A DNA stretch of 64,000 nt from Euglena gracilis (taxonomy: Eukaryota > Euglenida > Euglenophyceae > Euglenales): positions 33,944,843 through 34,008,842 of the forward strand of contig CP154957.1 of NCBI GenBank assembly GCA_039621445.1, given 5' to 3'. The notes below the pieces were generated by a model, which did no database searches, was not told the origin of the DNA, and saw nothing but the letters and a program-made list of their open reading frames with translations. Below, one piece after another: positions 1 to 10,519 of this stretch (positions within the stretch are counted from its first letter, which is position 1; each line of letters opens with the position of its first letter). The position numbers were made by a program, and so were the translations under genes.

Positions 1-1050
1 AAATCCCAGGGGGGCACGTGCGCTGGTGCGCGCCAGGGTGTGCGACGTCGTTCCAGGCCAGTGTTCAAACACCGGCGGCGACGTCGCCACGTTTTTTTCC
101 CGTTGCAAGAATTGCAGAAACAAAAGTGAATGTGTGGAACACGAAAGTGAAATGCCGTCTAAGGATTTCTTCGGCCAAAATTTTTCATCAAAGACCCAAA
201 AAGTTAAAAATCAGCGAGGCTCCCCGCACGCACACATGCCCAAGGTTTGGCACCCCAATCACGCACACATGTGCATGTGTGCACAAGTGCGCACAATCTG
301 CTCCCCGACCTCCCGCACCTAGCCTGTGGTGGTAACGTGTGCACAATTGGGAGTTGAGCTGAGGGACCGGCAGAGAGGTGATGCTTGATCGAGGCATCTT
401 GCGCATGTTTGTGAATCAGGCGCCCCAGGCTCTTCGTCTTCGTGGCCCTGGTTGAAACCCCTGGCACGAAGCAGTGGGGCAGCCACTGCCCCCAGGCACA
501 TCACCGGGCGGCTGAGGACGAACATCAGCGAAACAAGACATCTTCAGTCGCCGGGGTTGCACCCATGTGTGCACAATTTGGAGCCACCTGAAAAACGTGT
601 TTTGCGGGTGGCTTTTTATAAAATGAAACCAGGTCTGTCCATGGGGTCCGGTTGTCAGCCATCGCTGGAAATCAGCGCCTTTTGGGTGCATTTCAGAGCC
701 GAGGCCAGGGTGTTGGGCATTTCCACTGCGCAGCACAATGAGGCTGAAATGCCGAAGGGCAAAACAATACTCCCTTCGAAAGTACAGGTGACAATTGCAA
801 ACACAGTCGGCATTTCTCTTTCCCAAACACGACTGTGTAGTTGCACACACAGCCGCAAGCCTTGCCACAGACGCTCCACCGCTAACGGACGGAGCACTGC
901 AGACCTTTAATGTGCAGCACACTGAAAATTGCCGAGGAGGGGTCGCAATAGGGGTCTTCAAACGTACAAACAACAACGTACAAACGTGCCTTTAAACTAG
1001 CCTCACGGTGTTGAACATTCCTTCAGGTGCGCGTGGTTGTCCTATCTGTC
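1..1050. other. No gene seen; GTGTGCACAA-rich sequence
   Basis: No reading frame here has splice-like borders or coding character. The palindromic string ACACATGTGCATGTGT lies at about 265, and variants of GTGTGCACAA recur near 335 and 568. A short TCTATCTG-type microsatellite lies at about 1040-1075. Confidence 0.5.
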
Positions 1051-1148
1051 AATCTATCTGTCTATCTGCTCTGTTTTCAGAGTGACTGACTGGGTTTTGG
1101 CCTGGATCCCTCCCCCGGGGGGGGGGGGGGGTCCGGACAATTAAACCC

Positions 1149-1186
1149 ATTTTTGGGTGGTTTTCCGCATGCAGAAAACCACCCAA
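1149..1186. repeat. Short perfect hairpin
   Basis: TTTGGGTGGTTTTC and GAAAACCACCCAAA form 14-bp arms around the loop CGCATGCA. A second inverted pair, GTATCATATTT and AAATATGATAC, flanks the next 60 bases (about 1210-1283). Both look like parts of a small non-coding inverted-repeat element. Confidence 0.6.
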
Positions 1187-1779
1187 AGATCGAGGGATCC
1201 CCAGACCCAGTGTATCATATTTCTGGGACCGACGCCCCACTCCCTCCCACCACACCACTCCCCCCAGGGTTGAAATATGATACGTGGGACACATATGGGG
1301 GGCAGCAAAGAGCCACTAAAATGAACCAACCCTTCCCTCCACAAGTCGACTTCGATCATGTTCTGAGTTCTGAGCTCCTTTAGAAAGAAAGGAGTGCTCA
1401 CGCCACCTCTGTCTCCTGGTGAAAGCACAACCTTCCCACAAAACACAAAAGCCTCCTCATCCGGGCCAACCGCACACCCTCTACCTCTACCCTCCAGCCC
1501 CTGGTTTGAACCAGAGTGCCCTCAGTGTCCTCCAGCCAATCCATACGAGCCCATGCGCCCGTGTGAACACACCAAGCTCGTCCATGTTCAATGTTCAGGG
1601 ATTGCCACTCCAGTTGACAGCCACAATTTGTTTAAAAACGTGTCCAGAGCCCGCCAAATGCCTGCCCTGAAATTTGTGGTCATGATTCACGCCAAGGGAG
1701 AAAAACGCGAAAATGTGAAATTCGGACCGAAAAGGGTGAAGAAAAAAAACGCCCTACCCTCAACCCCCCCCCCCCCTAT

Positions 1780-1965
1780 TTGCCCCCCCCCCCAATTGGC
1801 TAATTGGGGGTCCCGTTGGACGGTCCATTAGCCAATTAGGGGGGGGGGGGTCAGGCGTATTGGCCATTGGCCGGGGTAACCCCCCCTAATTGTCCCTAAT
1901 AGGGGGTCCGAAGGAGCCCGACCATTAGCCAAATAGGGGGGGGGGGTGAGGGTAATGGAAGACGT
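1780..1965. repeat. CCCCCC/GGGGGG-bounded AATTGGCTAATTGG sequence
   Basis: Two blocks of AATTGGC...GGCCATTAG...GGGGGGG separated by C or G runs. The block with GGTCCGAAGGAGCCCG resembles 6710-6775 (GGTGCTGAAGGAGCCCTGG). It is probably a small non-coding element nested in the copy-1 element. Confidence 0.4.
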
Positions 1966-2034
1966 GCCTTGCCACAGATGCCCTAATGGAAAACGAGTTA
2001 CCCCTCCTTTTTCTCCCTCACAGCCCTCCCCCCC

Positions 2035-2395
2035 ATGGCTAAACGCACGGAAAACTTTGTGAATAGCCTTTTGAATGTCCTTTGTGAATCGTCTTTTGCC
2101 ACCTCCCCCTGAGACGGAAGTGTTCTTGGCTGCTCTCGCGGTGTACCAGCAAGATGCCCAGAAGCCGAAGGTCGACCCCCTTCATGGCACCTTGCTGGCA
2201 CAAGGCAACACGAAGAAAAAGTCTGGCTCCGTAGGTGCAGAGTTGCTGTTGCGAACTGTTTGGGGTTCGCCAAACTCTGTCAACATCGGCAAGCATCTTA
2301 TCCTGAGCCGGATGATTTCTTTGTTGCCTGGACGGGATGGGAGCTGGAACCCAGCCTGTTGTTCGATGAGGCCAGCGTCATTGAACAATGTGTGG
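2035..2395 (+). pseudogene. Element-borne reading frame, copy 1, frameshifted
   Basis: The frame follows a pyrimidine-rich CAG acceptor and begins MAKRT, as in the copy at 12105. A tandem duplication of about 25 bp near 2062-2090 shifts the frame, and a second shift near 2240 moves the rest (FAKLCQHRQ, then WTGWELEPSLLFDEASVIEQ) into another frame. It keeps a 19-residue in-frame segment (EVFLAALAVYQQDAQKPKV) that copy 2 has lost. I do not recognise the family. Its position beside a recombinase in copy 2 makes a transposition-related role possible, but that is inference. Confidence 0.5.
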
Positions 2396-2784
2396 CTCAA
2401 CGTGAGCTGCAGTCGGGAACTATGTTCGTTTCAGGGAATCGTTCGGCAACCTCTTTTCATACACGTGAATGCCCTCACTCGGGCATTCTGCAAAACCACG
2501 ACCGAGGGAGTTGTTTTGGTTCTGCAGAGAGTTTCTTGTGTTGTAGAGTGCCCCCAACTCGCCTCACTCATTGAGGACCACCCCGGCCTCTCAACCTCTC
2601 GCCGAATTTTCATGCTAGCATTTTTTTCCATCTTGCACGTGATTGCCACAATTGCCCTAATGGAAAACGTGGCATTGTTACAGATGCCCTAATGGAAAAC
2701 GTGTCATTGCCACAGATTGTTCATGACCACGAATTTCAGGGCAGGCATTTGGCGGGCTGAACACGTTCTTAACAACTGTGTCCT

Positions 2785-3345
2785 GAAGTCGTGGCCCAGA
2801 ACGCCGGTTCGGGCTGACCCGAACCGGCATACTGAACCATGGCTTCACACCCGAAACAGTATTGTGTAGTTCCTAAGACATTATGTTACTCCTTCCGAGT
2901 GCAGAGGTTTGATATTTAAAACCTATTGTCTGGGCCCGACGCCTGTCTTGAAATTCTACTGACATTAACGGATTTCAGGCTGAAATTGTTTATGTCAGTC
3001 GATTTCCATTCAGGCGCCCGTTTATATCAGTCGATTTCCTTTCAGGCGCCCGTTTATGTCAGTCGATTTCCATTGAAATCTGTTGCTGGTCAGATTGGGA
3101 ATTTTTAGTGACTTTTTGGACATTTTGGATTTCCCCTTTTTTTGACATTTTTGGTCCTATGGGCGTTATGGACCAGACAAAAACCAAATTTTACGGCTGA
3201 TTGCGGGAAATTGGTGATGTATTTTTTGGCAGTCGCTAGCGACTGGTCACTGGCGACCATGGCCACTGACCATTGGTGGTCGGGCTGACTACCAAGTTTA
3301 AGGAAGGCATTTGGGTGGGTTTCGAGTCATTTTCCTTCACATTTG
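2785..3345. other. Gene-free stretch with 32-bp tandem repeat
   Basis: No coding signal. A 32-bp unit (TTTATGTCAGTCGATTTCC then ATTCAGGCGCCCG) repeats 2.8 times at about 2989-3080. A GTCGCTAGCGAC-family copy follows at 3190-3340. Confidence 0.55.
3190..3345. repeat. GCTAGC-family dispersed repeat
   Basis: Contains GCAGTCGCTAGCGACTGGTC, then CCATTGGTGGTCGGGCTGAC, and a preceding GATTGCGGGAAATTGGTGATG. The same order is seen at 15115-15235, with relatives at 5030, 5690, 15535, 30128 and 31900. Confidence 0.6.
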
Positions 3346-3348
3346 AAA

Positions 3349-3353
3349 TGTGT

Positions 3354-3393
<40 letters not shown>

Positions 3394-3632
3394 CAACACA
3401 CACACCCACACATACATATACATATATACACACATATATACATATATATGCATACACACACATATATATACACATATACATATATACATATATATACATA
3501 TAATATTTGTATATAGATATATAGATATAGATATAGATATATATACATATATATACATGTGTATATACATATATATACATATATACACATACATATACAT
3601 ATATGTACACATATATATACATATACACACAT
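3349..3632. repeat. TATATACACA microsatellite
   Basis: Almost uninterrupted alternating purine-pyrimidine (TA/CA) sequence. The long frames open on both strands here are microsatellite translations and not genes. Confidence 0.9.
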
Positions 3633-3635
3633 ATA

Positions 3636-4156
<521 letters not shown>

Positions 4157-4996
4157 ACGTGACCCCCCCCTATTTGTCCCCCCCCCCCCAATTGGCCAGA
4201 GCCCCCGCTACCAAAATATTTTGTCAAATTAGGCATCACCGGCCAAGTTTTTCAGAAAAAATGGCCGAAACAAGCCTTAGGTCGGGTTGGGGGAGGGGGG
4301 TCATGGGGGGAACACCCCCTGTGAAGTTTTTTTTTTTTTTTTTTTGAAAGTATTTCCAAATCTGTGTTTTCTGGTGCGAAAAATCATGCTTTCAATCCAA
4401 AAAAATGAATGTTGTAGAGATAAAAAATGCACTTTTTCCCGGGGGGTTACCCCTAACCCCCCCCCAATTTGGCCACCTGGGCCCCGTCCTTCCCAATCCC
4501 GGACCCCCGAAAAACACCCGAACAAAGGCATTTCCCCTTGAAATGAGCAACCCCCCCCCCCTAATTGGCCACGATTTTTCCTAATTTTTTCCTAACAACA
4601 ACAAGATTTCCTAATTTTCGTTTTGGGGATTCCTATTTTGGAGCCTAAAAAGGATTTTTCCCCATAATTTTGTTTCGGTGATTTCTAATCTGGCCACCGA
4701 AAATGTGACCCCCCCCCTCGTGACCCCCCCCCCTGTGACCCCCCTCGTGACCCGAACCACCCGCGAAAAATTTTCTTCAAAAAAATGGTCATTTCGCAAG
4801 GAAAAAGGTCAATTTTTGCTTTTTCAAAAAAAAACATTTTTTTGTGTTTTTTTTAAAAAAAAACATGTTTTTTGGTTTTTTTTAAAAAAAACAAAACATC
4901 AAAAACGTCAACCCTGACCCCCCCCTAATTCCCCCCCCCCTAATTGGCCAGAAGGGGGGTCCGGGCCACCCAGAGCCAAATAGGGGGGGGTCACGT
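4157..4996. mobile_element. TA-flanked ACGTGACCCC element, about 840 bp
   Basis: Begins ACGTGACCCCCCCC directly after TATATA and ends GGGGGGGGTCACGT. The inverted ends match those of the element at 9354-10188, and the length is nearly the same (840 vs 835 bp). The right flank reads CATA instead of TA, so one copy of the target duplication may have mutated. The interior has more C-run blocks (4540-4570, 4710-4745, 4915-4945) and A/T-rich sequence, with no convincing coding frame. Confidence 0.55.
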
Positions 4997-5029
4997 CATA
5001 TTATATTTGGAGGGGGGGCCTAAAAACTT

Positions 5030-5090
5030 TTTTGGAGGAGGGTGGACTTAAAATTGGTGGTCGCCAGCGACTAGTCGCCAGATCTCGGTT
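5030..5090. repeat. GCTAGC-family fragment
   Basis: GGTGGACTTAAAATTGGTGG followed by TCGCCAGCGACTAGTCGCC. Nearly the same string precedes the copy at 15650-15700. Confidence 0.55.
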
Positions 5091-5605
5091 ACCCCCCGGA
5101 AGGGATTTTGTTATTGGAGGGCGGGGGGGGTGGGGGGGGGGCAGCAGCCCCCCCCCCCCGCTAGACGACCAAGGGCGCCGAAGGCGCCTTAGGACTGTTT
5201 TGTTTACGGTGCGCGTGGCATTACATGCGCGCATGGCCCTGGGTCGGTTACCCCCCGGAAGGGATTTTGTTATTGGAGGGCGGGGGGGGTGCGGGGGGGG
5301 GGGGGGGGGCGGCCGCCCCCCCCCCCGCTAGACGACCAAGGGCGCCGAAGGCGCCTTAGGACTGTTTTGTTTACGGTGCGCGTGGCATTACATGCGCGCA
5401 TGGCCCTGGGTCGGTTACCCCCCGGAAGGGATTTTGTTATTGGAGGGCGGGGGGGGTGCGGGGTGGGTGCTGGGGGGGGCGGCAGCCCCCCCCCCCCCGC
5501 ACCACCCCCCCCACACCCCCCCCCCGCACCCCCCCCCCCCCGCTAGACGACCAAAGGTGCCTTAGGACTGCGCGTGGCATTACACCCGCGCCTGGCCCTG
5601 GTAGC
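5086..5605. repeat. Tandem repeat, about 160-bp unit, three copies
   Basis: Starts with CGGTTACCCCCCGGAAGGG at 5086, 5245 and 5412. Each unit has a G-run/C-run palindrome, CTAGACGACCAA, an apex GGCGCCGAAGGCGCC in units 1 and 2 (lost in unit 3), and GTGCGCGTGGCATTACA. Unit length changes (159, 167, about 195 bp) come from homopolymer expansion. The glycine/proline-rich frames on both strands are artefacts of these runs. Confidence 0.8.
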
Positions 5606-5870
5606 ATCGTTTTGCAGTACAACTTGGGGGCTTTGCACTAAAATCCTATTGGGGGGGGGCTTAACAATCTTCAGAGGGGGGGGGGTCGACATATTGCTGG
5701 TAGCCACCACCAATGGTCGGTCGACCGTGACCAACGGTCGCCAGCGACCGGTCGCTAGCGACCGGTCGCTAGCGACACCAAAAGTTCCACGGCCAATAAT
5801 CCGCAATGAGCCGTTCGGTCGAATGAATTTCAAGACAGGCGTCGGGCCCAGACAAAATAGGTTTTCGAAA

Positions 5871-5972
5871 AATCGACCGACACTAACAGATTCAGTAGGG
5901 GCACCGGGCGCGAGCGAGCGCGAAACGAGCCGCCTGGAGCCCCTGCTGAATCTGTTAGTGTCGGTCGATTTT
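5871..5972. repeat. Inverted repeat with CCGACACTAACAGATTCAG arms
   Basis: AAAAATCGACCGACACTAAC AGATTCAG and its reverse complement form arms of about 30 bp around a GC-rich centre (GCGCGAGCGAGCGCG). The inner part of the arms adds GGGGC/GCCCC. Confidence 0.7.
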
Positions 5973-5994
5973 TGTATAAAAATTTGCAACGGCC

Positions 5995-6255
5995 CAAGAT
6001 AAAATGTCGAATACAGATGGCATGCTTTTTGAGGGCAACAAGAAAAGAGACACACCATAAAATTCGAATCAGAAGGTGGTCTTGTTTGACTTCTTCCACA
6101 CTTGGCACCTTGGCATCTCGTTCCACAACTAGATGCACACCTGGGACAACTCTGTCAGTTGGTCGCTTTGCCAAGATCACTCTTGTTTGATTTAACGGAA
6201 CTTCGTACATGAGAATGCTGCAAACCATCAAAAGTGAAAGGGCAAATTTCTCCAT
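5995..6255 (-). CDS. Possible first exon, hydrophobic N-terminus, unknown
   Basis: An ATG at 6255 (minus strand) opens a frame beginning MEKFALSLLMVCSILMYEV, which has the shape of a signal peptide or membrane anchor, followed by a mixed hydrophilic segment (VERDAKVPSVEEVKQDHL). GT donors that could end an exon occur after CCAAG and near the VPG segment. No continuation was located, so this may be a chance frame. Confidence 0.25.
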
Positions 6256-6324
6256 TTGGTGCCAAATTGACTTTGCTATGTAGCACTTTGTTAAAATGAC
6301 AAAAAATTTAGTGCATGATTCAAA

Positions 6325-6440
6325 GGGGTCACAAGCGATTAACCGTTTTTTGATTAACCATGGTTAAATGTCCCCCCCACAAACGAACGATTAACTAGGG
6401 GGCTTTAAAGCGATTAACCGTTTTTCGATTAACCATCCAA
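6325..6440. repeat. hAT-like GATTAACC repeat, copy a
   Basis: Repeated AAGCGATTAACCG and TTTTTCGATTAACCA with a C-run spacer (TGTCCCCCCCACAAACGA), ending in ATTAACCATCCAACC. It matches 9056-9190 and 14568-14706. Confidence 0.65.
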
Positions 6441-6780
6441 CCTTGGGGAGTATTATTTGGGGGGAGGGGTTAGAAAATACACCCCCTTTTCGCCCCCCTT
6501 ATGCCCCTTATGGGTCATATGTGGTATGTAAAGGCATATTTTTTCGGTTTGCTTTCCAACCACCATTCCAAAAAGAGAGAGAAAAAAAAAACAAAAAAAA
6601 AAAAAAAAAAAAACAACAAAAAAAAACCACAAGCAAAACAAAAACAAAACAAAAAACCCCCCAACCACCCCCCCCCCCCCACCCCCCCCCCCCCCCCCCT
6701 GCTTGACCCCAAATTGGCTGGTTGGGGTGCTGAAGGAGCCCTGGCATTAGCCAAAGAGGGGGGGGGGTTGTGGGTAATCA
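6440..6780. repeat. A-run and C/G-run DNA with a TGGCTGG element
   Basis: A long AAACAAAAAC-rich tract (6582-6655) is followed by a C-run block and AATTGGCTGGTTGGGG...AGGGGGGGGG (6655-6775), related to 1780-1960. No gene seen. Confidence 0.6.
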
Positions 6781-6865
6781 CTAATTGCTTTGATGGCAAA
6801 AGAGACACCTGATGGAAGTAGCAACCTGATCATGTAAAAGGTTGCTGTGGAGGTATTTCTCTCTG

Positions 6866-6990
6866 GAAAGTGGACTTGGCCAAGTCAGTTGGGCCAAAGT
6901 GGACTTGGCCAAGTCCACCTGGGTTAATGTGGATTTGGCCAAGTCCACTTGGGTCAAAGTTGACTTGGCCAGGTTCACTTGGTTCGAAGT
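6866..6990. repeat. 30-bp palindromic tandem repeat, four copies
   Basis: About four units of AAAGTGGACTTGGCCAAGTC plus CACTTGGGTC. The core GTGGACTTGGCCAAGTCCAC is a 20-bp perfect palindrome in unit 2; other units carry one to three changes. Confidence 0.8.
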
Positions 6991-7082
6991 GCACTTGAAA
7001 ATAACCTCATGTCTTTCTTCTCACAGCTTTCACATCACTTTAACGCAAACGAGTTTTGGCCCATCAGGATTTTCTTAGACAT

Positions 7083-7160
7083 AGAGGGATAGTAGAGGTA
7101 GAGGTGACCTCTACATCTACCTCTACCTCTACCTCCATCCCTCTACCTCTATCCAGCCCT
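7083..7160. repeat. GGTAGA/TCTACC inverted hexamer repeat
   Basis: GTAGAGGTAGAGGTGACCTC is followed by TACATCTACCTCTACCTC, so the two halves can fold on each other. Confidence 0.65.
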
Positions 7161-8454
7161 GAGAGGGGATCTACCAAAGTGGAGGGAGTGTAGCAGCAAC
7201 ACCAGTCGCAGATGGATTGGCAACGTATACGGCCAGCGTTGTTTCTGCTGTGCCGGCAATGCATAAATCAGCTTGCTTTAAGCATTTCCCTCTATTTCGG
7301 CTGCAAAAGGCGGCCGAGACGGTTTTGAATTTTGCAAATTCATTTTCCAGAAATGTGATTCTAAGGAGGAGCCCAAACCGCGGTTATCACCGCGGTTACA
7401 CCGCCGTTACGTGGGCAAGGCGCCTTGAAAAGTGGTGGAGGCAGAGCTCAACATTCTCTATCAACTCACACGATGAGCTTGGATTGAATTCCACCTATCG
7501 ACGATTGCTCTTAAACTCATAGTGGTTGCCTCCTTTTTCAAAAAAATCCAAACTTCAGGTTCAGCCCCCCCTTTTTGGAATATTTGAATTCTAAAAATAG
7601 AGTAAAAGTGACCCCACCGACCCACACATGGAGGGTTTCCAGATCCCAGTAGGAGCCAAAAATGACAACTAATTACCGGAGGCAACCAAATTCCGTTCAG
7701 CCTAAAATAACGTCACACCAAATTTCGTCGGCACGAACTCCGCGGTGTCCGCTGCTTCGTCAGCATTAACTACGCGACGGCCCCGCCGACCATTTCAGCT
7801 GGCGGGTGCTTTGCTGGCGACTTGACGACTATGTATCCAACGGTTCCAACCTTTGCCGGTGCAAAAAAGGCTAATTTTTTTCGGGAAAACATTGCTTTTG
7901 CATGCAACCGGAACGCTGGCTACTTGCCGGGTTGAAAAAGAATACCCTGGGAGTCTCCGAGGGGGTGGGGGGACCCCCTTCCGAAACTAGGGGGGGGCCA
8001 GGGGGTGGGGTGTCGACGGCCCCCCTTCGAAACGTCAAAAGGTCAATTTTTTTTAACGTTGGGGAATCAAAAGAAACTAAATTGAAGCCCTCAAAATGCC
8101 CTATCTACCACGCCCCCCCCATACCGGTCTGCCAATTAATGCGCGTTCACTTTAATTGCCTTCACTTTAATGCGCAGGAGGGTGACCTGCGCATTTTGGT
8201 GTTCACAAATATACGCGAAATATTCGCAATTTATGGGAGATTCCTAAATTGGTGATCCTAATCAATCAGGATGGGCCGATTTGTTGTGAAGCAACCACGT
8301 CCAATCGAAGAAACCTTCTGTGGATGGTGTGTTGAGAACAATGTCCTATTTCCCTTGTTTTCCCTGTCATCCCAGCCAAAGGGGAATCATGCAGCTGAAA
8401 AAGAATGAAATTGCAGATCGCAGTGGCCAAGGGCATGAAGAGCTCCCCTGCACG
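7160..8454. other. No supported gene
   Basis: A 100-residue plus-strand frame at 7217-7522 has no splice-like borders that I trust. CCGCGGTTATCACCGCGG at 7378 is a palindromic string. 8000-8130 has G-run/C-run sequence including CTACCACGCCCCCCCC, which resembles the end of the element at 14377. Confidence 0.4.
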
Positions 8455-8612
8455 CAGGGTTGGGCAATTAACCGTTATTATTGGGGTCAAGCGATTAACC
8501 ATGGTTAACTGGGGGTCAACAAGCGATTAACCAATTTTCGATTAACTGTGCTTTCCCTTCGATTAATTTCGATTAACCGCCACAAAAATTCAAAGTGTCC
8601 CTTCCCTTGAGT
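8455..8612. repeat. hAT-like GATTAACC repeat, copy b
   Basis: Begins CAGGGTTGGGCAATTAACCG and carries four more GATTAAC units, then ACAAAAATTCAAAGTGTCCC. Nearly identical to 9194-9353. The CAGGG-type start followed by TTAATCG/GATTAACC subterminal repeats is typical of hAT-superfamily ends (established pattern; family assignment is inference). The segment ending GAGTAGTGTTGT (8610-8621) is the unoccupied counterpart of the insertion at 9354-10188. Confidence 0.6.
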
Positions 8613-8799
8613 AGTGTTGTTGAGTAATGGTGCAACTTTTCTGCCTCCTCAAAATCCTCAAAATGCGTCAAGACGCTTTCACCCAAACGACAAGCCTCAT
8701 GCATTGGAGGTATGTTTTACAAATCTTCCATCAAAAGTTGAAGTGAGTGCGCAACGCAACGCACTTGAAAAGTCTATAAAAATGATTGGTAGCACGTGC

Positions 8800-8897
8800 C
8801 TTGCCACAGATGCCCTAATGAAAAATGTGTTCATGATCACAAATTTCAGGGCTGAACACGTTCATTTGGCGGGCTGAACACGTTTTTAAACAGCCAG
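8800..8897 (-). repeat. Solo right end of the inverted-terminus family
   Basis: CACGTGCCTTGCCACAGATG, CCCTAATGAAAAATGTG, then TTCATGATCACAAATTTCAG and two copies of TTGGCGGGCTGAACACG. It matches the right ends at 2650-2783 and 14260-14345, with no left partner nearby. Confidence 0.6.
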
Positions 8898-9055
8898 CAA
8901 AATCAATGATTTCCTGCGACAATTCTTTCCTTGAAAAAGAGAAATGAAAACTTAAAATAATTTTGCACAAAGAACCTTCCAAACGGCCCATGTGGCACAC
9001 AACTTTTCCCTTTCGGTCAACACCGGCTCAATGGGTGGCACAAACTTCAAAAAAA

Positions 9056-9192
9056 AAGTCGATTAACCGGGGGGTGCACAAGCGATTAACCGTTTTTCGA
9101 TTAACCATGGTTAATTGTCCCCCCCACAAACGATCGATTAACTGGGGGGGTCACGAGCGATTAACTGTTTTTCGATTAACCATCCAACCCTG
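9056..9192. repeat. hAT-like GATTAACC repeat, copy c
   Basis: Matches 6325-6440 and 14568-14706 and ends CCATCCAACCCTG, the complement of the CAGGGTTGG start of the neighbour that begins two bases later (9194). Two element ends are thus head to head. Confidence 0.65.
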
Positions 9193-9193
9193 C

Positions 9194-9353
9194 CAGGGTT
9201 GGGCAATTAACCGTTATTTTGGGGGTCAAGCGATTAACCATGGTTAACTGGGGGTCAACGAGCGATTAACCAATTTTCGATTAACTGTGCCTTTCCCTCG
9301 ATTAATTTCGATTAACCACCACAAAAAATTCAAAGTGTCCCTACCCTTGAGTA
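9194..9353. repeat. hAT-like GATTAACC repeat, copy d, interrupted
   Basis: About 95% identical to 8455-8612 until CCTTGAGTA, where the TA-flanked element 9354-10188 is inserted. The sequence resumes as TAGTGTTGT at 10189. Confidence 0.7.
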
Positions 9354-10188
9354 ACGTGACCCCCCCCTAAATGGCACCCCCCCCCCGGGAGCGTTTTGAC
9401 CCCCCCTGGCGACAATTAGGGGGGGGGGTGACAATTAGGGGGGGGTACGCAGGAGGCGGACGGACGGACGGACGGACGGCTGGTGAAAAAAGCGAAGGTC
9501 CGGACGGACGGCTGACCTTGTGGGCTTGGTCCAGACGGCTGAAGAAAATGCACTTGGTCCGCTGAGCTGCCCCGGACTGCAAGGTTCGTATCAGAGGTGA
9601 TGCACGGGCCTATTTCTGTGGTATTTATCATTCAACCTCAAGATGATTATTTCCAACTTCCTGTTTTCTCTCAGGCGGCAAAAAAAATTTTCATAAAAGT
9701 ACACGGACCAGAATGATATCGCCCCCCGTGGCATAGCGGTCGTGTGGTTAGCGTGTGAACGGTAGGTCGCAGGTTCGAATCCCGCCGGGGGGCAACATCG
9801 TGTTTTTCCTGATCTGACGGGACGAGTAGAGGGAAGCCGTGACTGCTTTTCGGAAGTCCTGATTTGACGGGACGAGTGGAGGGAAGCCGTGACTGCTTTT
9901 CGGAAGGAAGGAATTTTTTTTTTGGTCCAGCCGGCTGGCAAGAGAGACATTGGTCCGGCTTGACGGACGGCTGGTGAAAAAATGCTTCGTCCGGACGGAC
10001 GGCTGGGCGTCCAGCATTGGTCCGGCTGAAGAGGTCCGGACGGCTCGGACGGCTAGCCGGCCAGCCGCCCCCTCAATTTACCCTACCCGTCCATGGGTCC
10101 ATGGGTAACCTCCCCCCCTAATTGTCGCCCCCCAAGGGGGGGGGGCGACAATTAGGGGGGGGGGTGACATATAGGGGGGGGGTCACGT
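9354..10188. mobile_element. TA-flanked ACGTGACCCC element with tRNA-like insert
   Basis: Starts ACGTGACCCCCCCC and ends GGGGGGGTCACGT; TA lies on both sides (9352-9353, 10189-10190). The related copy at 8604-8621 reads CCTTGAG-TA-GTGTTGT without the insert, so the element boundary and the TA target duplication can be read directly. The interior has subterminal ACGGACGGCTGGTGAAAAAA direct repeats (about 9466-9490 and 9963-9985), a tRNA-like sequence (9721-9794), a duplicated segment of about 52 bp (GACGGGACGAGTAGAGGGAA, about 9810-9908) and C/G-run blocks. No transposase frame is present, so it is a non-autonomous element. TA duplication is usual for Tc1/mariner-type DNA transposons. Confidence 0.8.
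9721..9794 (+). tRNA. tRNA-like sequence (tRNA-derived, probably not functional)
   Basis: The 73-base block has a perfect acceptor pairing (GCCCCCCG with CGGGGGGC), an A-box TGGCATAGCGG at 9729-9739, a TTCGAAT T-loop with 4 of 5 T-stem pairs and a perfect B-box GGTTCGAATCC (9772-9782). A T-run (9803-9807) could stop Pol III. The D and anticodon arms do not fold: the D-loop seems to hold an extra CGTGTGGT, and no anticodon sits on a paired stem. A GTG (His-like) triplet with G-1:C73 is visible but unsupported by a stem. I read it as a tRNA-derived SINE head or decayed tRNA carried by the surrounding element. Confidence 0.5.
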
Positions 10189-10189
10189 T

Positions 10190-10519
10190 AGTGTTGTACA
10201 CCTTGCCAAAGTGGTGCTTGAAAACATCATCCCCAAACCAGAGCTCGGACTCTCATTCATTGGATGGATCATGAGCCAAACAAACCAAAAAAATGAAAAC
10301 CACACGGATCTCCGTTGCCTGTCTAATAGGTCATAATGTTGCCTGTCTAATTCATTTGCACAAACACGAGCGCATCAACGGAGCAATCACTATGGCGATT
10401 GCGCAAATCACTGGGGTCACAGCTTCTTTTATCCGATGACAATTACCACCTCTCCTCCGAAGGGTTATGTTGGGTGTTGTAGTTGAAAAGTGCCTCTTTT
10501 CCAAAAGGGAATTTCTATA
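10190..10519. other. No feature seen
   Basis: Ordinary-composition sequence without long repeats or splice-bounded frames. It may be the remainder of the hAT-like copy interrupted at 9353. Confidence 0.35.

Larger units (their letters stand above)
1617..2783 (+). mobile_element. Inverted-terminus element, copy 1 (decayed)
   Basis: The left end (about 1617-1695) and the right end (about 2717-2783, reverse complement) share about 60 bp centred on GCCCGCCAAATGCCTGCCC followed by TGAAATT.GTGGTCATGA. Subterminal units of the type TGCCCTAATGGAAAACGTG are repeated at both sides. The interior contains CCCCCCC-bounded sequence related to 6700-6775 and a broken reading frame at 2035-2395. It shares its ends, reading frame and a 3' segment (2537-2625) with the larger copy at 11786-14345 but lacks the recombinase unit. 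Confidence 0.65.
5640..6330. other. Mostly repeat, one possible minus-strand exon
   Basis: Contains a GCTAGC-family copy at 5690-5830 (CGGTCGCTAGCGACCGGTCG) and an inverted repeat at 5871-5972. Sequence beyond 5995 has a possible reverse-strand exon, listed separately. Confidence 0.45.

Noticed and set aside
2075-2692. Intact 205-codon gene
   Set aside because: Comparison with 12105-12394 shows it joins pieces of the ancestral frame through frameshifts.
5032-5640. Gly/Pro-rich protein-coding gene
   Set aside because: The frames consist of homopolymer runs that vary in length between the tandem units, which would shift the frame.
6508-6808. Frames with poly-Phe or poly-Lys
   Set aside because: A-run low complexity.
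9721-9794. Functional tRNA-His
   Set aside because: GTG and a G-1 are visible, but neither the D nor the anticodon stem pairs.
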